From NCBI GenBank assembly GCA_964017145.1, contig OZ024841.1:3348001-3412000 (forward strand): DNA of 64,000 nucleotides, written 5' to 3'. The stretch is from Agrocybe praecox (lineage: Eukaryota > Basidiomycota > Agaricomycetes > Agaricales > Agrocybaceae). Below the pieces are notes generated by a model. The model saw only the letters and a list, made by a program, of their open reading frames with translations. It did no database searches and was not told the DNA's origin. Positions within the stretch are counted from its first letter, which is position 1. Each line of letters starts with the position of its first letter. Shown here one piece after another: positions 56,271 to 64,000 of the stretch. The translations under genes were made by a program, and so were the position numbers.

Positions 56271-59152
56271 TCAGTCACCATCAATGAAACCATATAGAAG
56301 TACAAACTGGATATTAAACGAAAGAGCAAGTCCCTGGTTCATGTAAGGATAGGAGCCCATGGTATAGCCTACAGTAACAATGGCGTTCGTGGGCACTTCG
56401 GACTTGAGACCCATTTGAAATGGAGGAAGTTGGCTCAGCTGGCCGAAGCTAGCAGTAGAATAGTCGAAGTCCACGTTACGAAGGTCATACACAGGGACTG
56501 AAAAGAAATATAAGATCAGTAAATAGGTTACTACTAGTAACATATTCGAAGAGAACATACTTTTTTCCGTGTACTGCAAAAATTGAGGAAAAGCCAATGT
56601 TGCGGCTAGAGCAGCTTCGGATTTTGCGCCGGGAGTACGCGAACCAAAGATAGAAGAACGTTTCTTTGGAGACGAAAGAGGAGTAGAAGAAGAACTATAT
56701 TTCGAGCCGACAGCCATGCCTTCTCTGCCGCTTGTGAAGTGAAGAATGTCGGTGATGTATGGGGCAAACAAGACGGGGGATTTGAACTTCGAACCCATAA
56801 AGTTCACCATTGCGTCGAATTCTTCGAGAAGAATCCACACCCCAATTTGTTTGACATTTGCCGAACCGGAGCTGCTGGGAACACGGACGGGATTGAGTAA
56901 GTTACTTGAAGCCACACAACCACTTGACAGAAAGAGTGATGGATTGCCGGAGCCAAGAGTACAAAGACGAGAGGAAACTTTGGTCGTCTCGGTGAGAGCA
57001 GCACGAGCGGGATTAACAAGTGGACTTGAAGAAACGAAGGTATATGCGCGTGCAAAATTTCTGCAAATTGATCAGTAACTGTACATAGAATGTACACGAA
57101 TTGCAAGAATGAATACCTCCGGCCAGCGCCATCCCCAAGGCATTCAAAAATTGCGTCGTACAGTGGCAAGCTCGAAGGACAATCGACATTGATCCCATTG
57201 GCCAGGGCATCCTTGAGCATGTTTGGATAGGGTTCCAGGGTGTAGCGTCTGTGAATATCAAGACAAAGTGGGCACAGATACAAACATAGATATATATAGA
57301 GAGAGATTTACGTTTGATCGACGTTGTCCTTCATATCAGTGTCACCATCTACCTCTAACGGGGTCTCCATCATGGTTCCTTCAGCTTTTTTGCTGTGGGC
57401 AGGCCCCCCCTCTCTTTCTTTGCCTTTGTCGTTGATGCTAGGATACTGTTGTTGTCTACAAAATGAGATGAGGACCAAATGTTGAGAAAAGAAGGACAAA
57501 TGAGAATCACCGTGTATGCTTTTTTTCTCTATTGGATTCCAGGTCCTGATGTGACAGACGATAATCCGATGCTGAAGGGCTTATAGCTGCAGGAGAAACA
57601 GCGCGTTGTTTTTTCTTCAAAGGTTGAGCCTTGACACTGCTAGAGTTAATAGTCAACAAAGGACTATCGAACAAATTGATGAAAAAAACATACTGGGATA
57701 GAGGTGTTTCATCCTCGGACACGTCAACAGCAGGAGAAATTGCACGTCTTTCATGATGAGTCAGTAGTGTATTGGATTATTAGAATGAATAGATTACGCA
57801 CCTTTTGTTTCCAACTTTGTCAGCTTCGTTGTCCGTGGGATCCCAACGAAAAGATGCAGCGGACTTCGCAGATTCGGCGTCAGATACATCGACGACAGAA
57901 CGTTTCTTCGAATTGTTGGTCTTCGAAACATTTCCAGGTAGCTTGGAAGGCATGTTATTGGATGAAAAGACGGAAGCCTCTGGTGTCTTCTTGATATTCT
58001 TCTTTTTAGGAGTGGGACGACGTTTTGCGGGTCTGATTAGATAAAATAAGAGGAAGTAGCGAAAGGAAGAGAGTAGTAAACTTACACGTAGTCGCTCTGG
58101 TCATCATCAGCCTCTATGTACTGAGCTTTCTCGGTGGGTTTGCGCCTGTAAACAGTATCACAAATTTAGTTCAAATGCCAAATAAAGGGAAGAGAAATAA
58201 ACACCAACACCCGTTTGTCCTTGATGGGAACAGGTGAACTAAGGCTGGGTGGGATTGGGAGAAAATCATTCAAGTCTTCATCACCAGAGCTGTGAGATAG
58301 AAATGCCAGGCGGCGGCCAAATGGTCTGTACTGACAGAAATGAAAGTTTGGCGGGAACAACGTACCCCATTGCTGAGCCAAAGGAAAGCTTTCGAGCCAC
58401 AGAGCGAGAGCCAGTCATTTTGGAGCTAAACACAGTACAGTATGATTAGAAAAGAAGTGAAATAACATCGTCGGGTGAGCATACGTTGATGAAACAGGTG
58501 GCAGTGCCTTATACTCGGGGGTACGGGGCTCTGGCTTCACGCCGGTTCGCTTGATCTTTGGAGGCAACGGGACCGTTGGATTCTCCATAATTTCTCTGCA
58601 AATAAGAGTCAAAGATGATTGATATTGGAGTGGAAAGAGTGTGAGGTAATGGTGATCACGTACCTATCAGTTGAATCTGTTTCGTTGTTGTCTGAGACGA
58701 TGATCTGCTTCCTGTTTGCTTTCTGGGTTGAATGGCTGTGATAAGTAGAACTGAGAAACACAGTTGATACAGAACAACGACAAATGACACGACATACCGA
58801 TGATCAACCTTCTTTTTGGTGACAACTTCTGCCACTATTTCGGGGCCCGATGAACTCAACTCATCAGAACTCCTAGAAATCCACAGTTAAGAACAGATAA
58901 TAGTCAAAAAAAAAAAAGTCAAAAAACAAACTCAGCATGCTTTTTCTTTTCAGCACGACGACCTCTGGCAATCATACACCGGATCAGCACCATAACGCAA
59001 GGATGTAACAGTGAGATGACTAACTTGCGTGATTTGGGATTGGGAGACGGCATTGGAATAGACGAAGATTCGGTGATTGGCAAAATTTTAGGCTGGTATG
59101 AGCAGGGAACTTTGAAGCAACGGTGGGCGATAGAGGATCTGATATGCGCCAT
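56271..59152 (-). CDS. Multi-exon gene of unknown function, reading frame apparently intact
   Basis: Starting at the ATG at 59152 (MAHIRSSIAHRCF), fifteen exons separated by fourteen short GT-AG introns join in one open frame of roughly 650-700 residues to the stop at 56271. The last intron is 56498-56560. The N-terminal two thirds are low-complexity, rich in Lys/Ser/Pro and acidic runs (RRPTPKKKNIKKTPE, DVSDAESAKS), as in disordered nuclear proteins. The C-terminal part is compact: YTLEPYPNMLKDALANGI, IGVWILLEEFDAMVNFMG, VPVYDLRNVDFDY, then VGYTMGSYPY and LSFNIQFVLLYG. I recall similar C-terminal regions in expanded families of uncharacterised mushroom proteins. Its function is unknown. Keeping fourteen splice junctions in frame is notable amid fragments and suggests recent capture or continued constraint. 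Confidence 0.7.
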
Positions 59153-60016
59153 TATATATACAGATAAGGAAGGAGTGTGAATCGGAAATGCAACGGAAAT
59201 GGTAAGGTGTTAAGGGAAAAGTAATGTGAATCATGGTTTGAAGTAGTTGCCATCTTCTGGCGAGTGATTCAGACGTCGTGCGCAAGGAACAAAGAAGTCG
59301 AAGACAGTGGTTCGCCATCTTTATTGGCGCGAAACACGTGAGGTGAGAACATAATGTTTTCGTTTTGTCACATTCCAAAGACACCAAATACTGGCATTGT
59401 TTTCAAATTATTCCAAAATGAGGCAGTTAGGTGGCACTACATAAGTCTCTTTGCGATGTGTTATAGAGATACTTATTTCAAACAACAACAAAACATAGGA
59501 TCAATAATGTATAAGCAAATAGGCAAAAAAAATAATCATACTCAGTTCAAGCAGAATCAAGGTTTGCGAATCAATCGAGGATGGTTACTTTACATAGCAA
59601 ATGAACAACCAAAAGTAATAATTATTTCCGCGTTTGAGCCTTTTCGTTCCTACGATAATCACAGCACACTAAACCCGTTGATAATTGCGAAGTTCATCTG
59701 CCCACATGGGCAAAATACAAAACACGCTAAACTTGGATAATGAAACTATGAAAGTCAGACGAAATTCCAAAATATAGAAATTCGCAACTTCGCTGGGGAG
59801 TAGGACGGGCGTTAGTCCATCGGGACCGCAGATGCAACAGATCGTCAATAATAGGAGACGGAAGCGTACAATGCGAAAGATGCATCTAGCAAGAATTCAG
59901 TATAGAAAATCCAAATGATCGTGTTAATCAAAGTAGCATAACCCACCATTCGATAGAGCAACTTCACAGCAGCTACACAGACGCAATGATTCCTGGATAC
60001 GACAAATCCGAAGCAG
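59153..60016. other. Spacer, no gene supported
   Basis: An open frame at 59354-59740 has no motif and unremarkable composition. A TATATATA lies 5' of the minus-strand gene near 59152. Confidence 0.35.
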
Positions 60017-60139
60017 GTGAGTAGGCCTCCAATCAGGCATTGGCAGAGCATGAATAAACTTACCTTTTTTTTTCACACAGCAAAACGTCTCGAAGATTTT
60101 GCACAAGAGCGTTTCAATAGCGCCCACAGTGGACTCCAG

Positions 60140-60954
60140 CTGTCCAGAATGTCTTCAATCGCTGCACACTACGAGACGTTCCCCATAGGTTCTGTAAAGA
60201 AACTGGTCCATATACGCTCCAATGCGGACGAACCTTTGGAAGAAGTCTTAGCAATGTTTCAAGGAATCATTGCAAAGAAACACTTACCTCCCTTCACGGA
60301 GCGGATTGGGTGCGTGCTCAAAGAATTCTGTGCATTCTGTGAATAAAAAACTCATACGAGGTTAGCAAAAACACGTCGAATGTTCGGTTCCTTCGACAAG
60401 GAGTTTCTTTGACGGGACTTGGCGGGGAAACATTTGCGAAGGGAGTGGGAGTCATTGCAGAGATACATGCAATTTTGGGAAGAGCAGTAGGTTTGGACAG
60501 AATCGAGGATTGCGGCTCGATCTCGACGTTCCATGGTTTGCCATCATTGGAAGTTTCGAACAGGTACTTTACTGCTCGCTCTCGACAAACGGACGACATG
60601 ACCGAAGTCCCGCTCCCACTAAACATTGATCCCCATGGCTATTTAGCCAATGCGGCGGGTGATGGCTTCTTCCATGGAGAGGAGAACCAGGTATCCTACT
60701 TTATTAGGCACGGAGAAAAAGAAGAGGAATATAAGTGAGTAAACCTTCTCAAAACTCCAACAATAAGCGAATACTTACATGATCAAAATAGGTACATAGC
60801 GACGGATCCTATTGGATTTGCAGTTGGCGATATCGTGGAGGTCCATGTCTCGTTTGCAGCAATTCCCCTGAAAGAGGGTAAGTATAAGTCAATCGTTATA
60901 CTGAGGGGGATAACATTGGTGGACGGCACACTTACGCAGGTGAGTTATGTATGA
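60140..60954 (+). CDS. Conserved fungal hypothetical protein, probably partial
   Basis: The best-supported part is a frame running to 60734 (FHGLPSLEVSNRYFTARSRQ, then VPLPLNIDPHGYLANA), an intron 60735-60791 (GTGAGT...ATAG), and YIATDPIGFAVGDIVEVHVS, then KYKSIVILRGITLVDG, ending at 60954 or at a further donor (GTGAGT). I recognise this pattern, with NIDP-GYL followed by F--GDIVE-QVSF and L-LR-I, from many uncharacterised Agaricomycete proteins, often near transposons; no function is known. An upstream frame from 60150 (MSSIAAHYETFPIGS) may be 5' exons, but its link to the domain was not resolved. Confidence 0.5.
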
Positions 60955-61374
60955 ATCATCTAAATGGTAAATAGCAAGGCTGACAGAGCGTTTGAAAATC
61001 ATTAGCAAGCAAAATCACAGCAAGCCACCATCTACTCAGGCATTGCACAGCCAACAGTAAAGATGGCAAAACGCAAAGTGGGATAAGGAGATGAACAAGT
61101 TTCGGTCGCGCGTGCACGAATTGAACGGATGGGGATTCAGGACAAAAGCGGGGGTGAGGCCAAAGAAGTAGAAAGTAAAGAAGGGAGCAATGAGGAGAAC
61201 GAAAGAGATGATGACAAGATGAACACGCTTGATTGAACAAGTAATTTATTTTATCAGAGCGAATATATGTACAGTTGATGTACTGGTAAAGAGATTTGTC
61301 GAAACGCGCACCAGCTGAGACGGTCTTTTGTCTAGTATATCCTATCTCAGAGTTCGATGAGGAAAGAACAATTT
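60955..61374. other. Spacer, no gene seen
   Basis: No conserved frame. A 94-residue minus-strand frame at 60956-61240 is Leu/Pro/Cys-rich without recognised motifs. Confidence 0.35.
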
Positions 61375-61690
61375 TGCTTTCAAGCTATTCCGCTGGTTTG
61401 CCTAGAGTAGCCGACACGGATTTATAGTCCAACACATCGTCAATCGGCTGTAATAAAATCGATAATTATTTCATGGAATTTTAGATCACGACGTACTTGA
61501 ATGCAATGCCCAGGTTTCTGCCATATGCAAACGCAATTTCTTTCCACACCTCGCCGTCGCGACACCCTCCCAGCACCACCGCTGATCTTGCTCCCTTTGC
61601 CATTAGGCTCGCCGTTTTTAGGTATGTCTTTTGCAGATATATTCCAAGAGATATTCGTACAGGTCACATATCCATCACCCCTTGCCGGAG
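61375..61690 (-). pseudogene. Polyprenyl diphosphate synthase, C-terminal exons (captured fragment)
   Basis: On the minus strand YLQKTYLKTASLMAKGARSA, then VVLGG and VWKEIAFAYGRNLGIAF, precede an intron (GTACGT...TTACAG). After it comes IDDVLDYKSVSATLGKP, the second Asp-rich motif of trans-prenyltransferases. These are hallmarks of the COQ1-type hexa/octaprenyl diphosphate synthase that makes the ubiquinone side chain. The junction after the intron is out of phase by one base relative to the expected CAG-codon splice, and a stop follows GKPAE, so this is a broken piece. Confidence 0.75.
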
Positions 61691-62785
61691 CAGGTCCTGA
61701 TCGATGATCCACTAGCGACCGACGGGGTTTTCGGGTGCTGTGGCTGAAGTTACACATACAGATGGTATGTCAAAGGTCGATGAGTGGTTCGAATAGGAAC
61801 TGGAACCTGCGGAAGATGATGTCGAATGAGGAGAGTTTGGGGCTTGGGTTCTAGAAGAAGAGAAGTAGGATGGATTAGTTTAATGATCATTTAGTGGTAA
61901 AAAAAACCTGAGCCCAATGGCCAGCAGACAGAGACGGAAGTAAGATAGAAAAAATGAGAAGAGAACGCGAGGAAAAAGAAGATAGGACATATGCATATAA
62001 AAGAAAGAAAGGAACGTACCACGACAACATCCTCACGAATCACCATATCCATGCGACGGCATAAGTTGAGAAATTTTGATGACCGATGCGGATGCTACTC
62101 TGCCCCCGTTCCGCCCACCTCCACCTCGTACTTCTCCAAGGCCTCTCATCGTTGTCAATCGCCCCACACAAGCGCGCATCGTACACCTAAGGCGCCGAAC
62201 GTTTCCTACCCGCTGTACTCATGTTGTTGCTTTCTCTGCTCTCGATATCTTGCTCTCCAGGTTCATCGCACCTCGAGGTGGTGGCAGGGTATAATGGTAC
62301 GGCGTGTGGTGCCAAATTGGGTACTTCAGATCGTCGTATTTGGTGCTCCTTCCACGACCTCGCGCAGGTTCGGATGGCAAAGCTGGCCCCATATGCATTA
62401 TTGAGGTATGTGGTACGTAAACTGCATCTTCTTGACGAATGGTGCTGGTGATGAGGTGGATGGAAGGGGACAGAATTGGGTGGTGGTGACTGCTATCATT
62501 GAATATATAAATATGAATAGCGAGGAAAATAGTGAGAGTAAAACATACGTCTTCTTATTCCGAACCACTCCTAAAGCAATATCTCGCATGAAACGTATCC
62601 TCCCATCGACGACAGGATTGATGGGAGCATCCTGATTTGCGTAGTCTTGAGCTCGCTCGCCGATATCAGAATGAATTCATTTGGGCCAGCTGCGTTCTCG
62701 CCAACATGGTGAGTTGTGAATTCAGAGAAGTGAGTTGATCCCGGGAGATGATGTAGTTTATAGTGTGAGCAGACTAGCAGTGTAT
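61691..62785. other. Region between prenyl synthase pieces, unresolved
   Basis: No frame was confidently identified. A minus-strand stretch near 62560-62650 (NPVVDGRIRFMRDIALGVV) is open but was not assigned; it could be another captured exon. Confidence 0.3.
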
Positions 62786-62895
62786 TCTTATCTGTGACCT
62801 CGCTGTCTCCGAGCCGGGATAATGCTGCAAAGTCACGTCCCAATACACAGTTGCCACCGAGGATGGAGAGTTTGTTGCCGTATGAAGCGCTCGGG
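62786..62895 (-). pseudogene. Polyprenyl diphosphate synthase, upstream exon (captured fragment)
   Basis: SYGNKLSILGGNCVLGRDFA, then ALSRLGDSEV, matches the FGNKLSxLGGDFLLGRA segment that follows the first Asp-rich motif in the same enzyme. It lies upstream, on the same strand, of the pieces at 61375-61690, so one gene copy was probably taken up and then disrupted. The first DDxxD segment was not found. Confidence 0.65.
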
Positions 62896-63349
62896 CGCGT
62901 TAGAGATCTGTCCAATTCGTTCGCGCTCCCTCCGGCACCTTTACATTGCAACTCTCATAGCTTTCATCTCCAGTCTCCTCCAAGTCCATTCGTGGCCTGA
63001 ACTAACAAAAGAACGATGACAGGGCGTACTTGTTTCGACGGATGTAGTACTTTGTAATTTCTGTGATTGCTGGATGACCTGACGCATGTGGGGCTAGAGC
63101 ACTTCGGGCACGGCTACATTGCTTCAGGAATTGAGCGCGTCGGTGCATGTTGAGAAGCAAAGCTGAAAAACGACGTAAAGTTGGATGCAAACATCGATGT
63201 ATAGAATAAACGTACTGGTAGTAGCTAGCGAAAGATCACATGACCGAACCGGTTACTGGTTTAACCGGCTGAGAACTTTGATCCGGGCACTTAACTGTGA
63301 CAAGATCAAAAACAGGACACGCGCAATATAAGAACTCGTCCTCTTAGGA
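62896..63349. other. Helitron 5'-side flank, no gene seen
   Basis: No supported reading frame. Its end carries a hairpin, GTCCTC-TTAG-GAGGAC (63338-63353), next to the terminal TACGAGTCC repeat. Confidence 0.4.
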
Positions 63350-63359
63350 GGACTCGTAA

Positions 63360-64000
63360 CATATTATGGGAAGTGTTGTATCCGATGAAGATTTTGTCAT
63401 GATCTTGCTTACCTCACTCCCGGAATCTTGGGAAAATTATGCCTCATCTTTTCTCGGATCCAGCGGCAACCGGCCAACTGTCAAATCGCAGGAATTAGTG
63501 GGAATTTTAATGGAAGAATTTCGACGAAGGAAGGAAAAGGGTGGTGAATCTGTGGGAGGAACATCACTTCAAGCTCGAGGGAATAATGGTGGTCGGAATT
63601 ATAGTGGAGGAAAGGGATCTGGGAAATCGGATGGTGGGGATAAGGAAAAGGAGTGTTATAACTGTCACAAGAAGGGACACATTTCGAAGGAATGTTGGGC
63701 GAAGGGAGGTGGACGCGAGGGACAGGGACCGAAGGGAAGGAAGGGAACACACAGATCGGGTCGAACAAATCAGGCACGGGACAATATAAATAGCACACTT
63801 AATGATGTCGCATACATGGCTTATTCCGTCGCAAATTCGACTCAAGTTTCCAAGTATGACTGGTTTCTGGACTCGGCCTCGACATCACACATCTGCACCA
63901 TACGTGAGGCATTTACCGAATATCATCCCCTCACAAATTCCACTATCCGAGGCATCGGAACGGCACCAGCAGTCGCTTTAGGACGCGGAACTATTTTTAT
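63360..64000 (+). CDS. gag-pol: Ty1/copia Gag C-terminus and protease start (continues beyond window)
   Basis: The frame resumes at HIMGSVVSDEDFVMILLTSL, PESWENY, continuing the gag interrupted at 41475. It contains the zinc knuckle CYNCHKKGHISKEC (CX2CX4HX4C, about 63650-63690), which binds RNA. The aspartic protease active-site motif WFLDSASTSHIC follows near 63870. The frame is open from 63360 to the window end without a stop. Integrase, reverse transcriptase, RNase H and the 3' LTR would lie to the right. An open frame on both sides of the insertion argues that the host element was young when hit. Confidence 0.9.

Larger units (their letters stand above)
41476..63359 (-). mobile_element. 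Helitron2/Helentron-like element, about 21.9 kb, inserted in copia gag
   Basis: Copia gag breaks after GAAGAATTA (41475) and resumes at CATATTATG (63360) in frame and without target duplication, as rolling-circle transposons insert. In the Rep-helicase (minus) orientation, TACGAGTCC (63358-63350) lies at the 5' end. Its inverse GGACTCGTA (41518-41510) lies just before a hairpin (GCCAT...ATGGC, 41506-41489) that ends 13 bases from the 3' terminus. A subterminal 3' repeat followed by a terminal hairpin is the Helitron2/Helentron layout. The end bases are not the canonical TC...CTRR, and the breakpoint can slide one base. Cargo includes a Rep-helicase, fragments of four or more host genes and at least one intact-looking gene. 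Confidence 0.75.

Noticed and set aside
59354..59740. 128-codon hypothetical protein
   Set aside because: No motif, no splice support and no paralogue; a chance frame in AT-rich sequence.

Overview
The window looks like a transposon-packed, gene-poor stretch of a filamentous basidiomycete, most likely an Agaricomycete. Supporting signs are 56-65 bp GT-AG introns, NACHT NTPases of the short mushroom type, Ty1/copia and Ty3/gypsy gag proteins, and a Rep-helicase (Helitron) protein of fungal type. There is almost no ordinary housekeeping coding capacity; most long open frames are artefacts of strand-asymmetric purine or pyrimidine tracts.

Positions 1-40688 are a mosaic of diverged copies of one segmental unit. 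Its recognisable parts are a minus-strand NACHT gene (4331-6917, apparently intact; 27037-29681, decayed), fragments of a CAMK-type Ser/Thr kinase with a KA1 tail (1-340, 9578-12060, 35305-38387), and a conserved block around GATCCGAACCCTAACCC found five times. That block lies where the plus strand changes from purine-rich to pyrimidine-rich. The copies are split by insertions: a compound inverted-repeat element with a tRNA-like promoter (14361-16338), a truncated gypsy element (16339 to about 17760), tandem repeats (18686-19430), a likely solo LTR (19746-21069), a TA-flanked MITE (22096-22467) and a 4.1-kb long-TIR element (22547-26635) that carries a solo LTR of its own.

From 40689 to the end lies a Ty1/copia element (LTR, primer-binding site, gag-protease frame). 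Its gag frame is interrupted after codon 146 by about 21.9 kb of foreign DNA (41476-63359) and resumes in frame at 63360. The insert has Helitron2/Helentron-like ends and encodes a 2459-residue Rep-helicase with a peptidase-like C-terminal domain. It carries fragments of unrelated host genes (GMC oxidoreductase, histidine acid phosphatase, carboxylesterase, polyprenyl diphosphate synthase) plus a 15-exon gene that still reads through, and a second small conserved hypothetical gene. A second long-TIR element (51759-55265), of the same family as 22547-26635, sits inside the carboxylesterase fragment.

The two strongest leads are this gene-capturing Helitron caught in an otherwise open copia gag frame, and a two-member family of long-TIR elements with 7-bp target duplications and satellite-like interiors. 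All calls come from reading the sequence; no database search was run.
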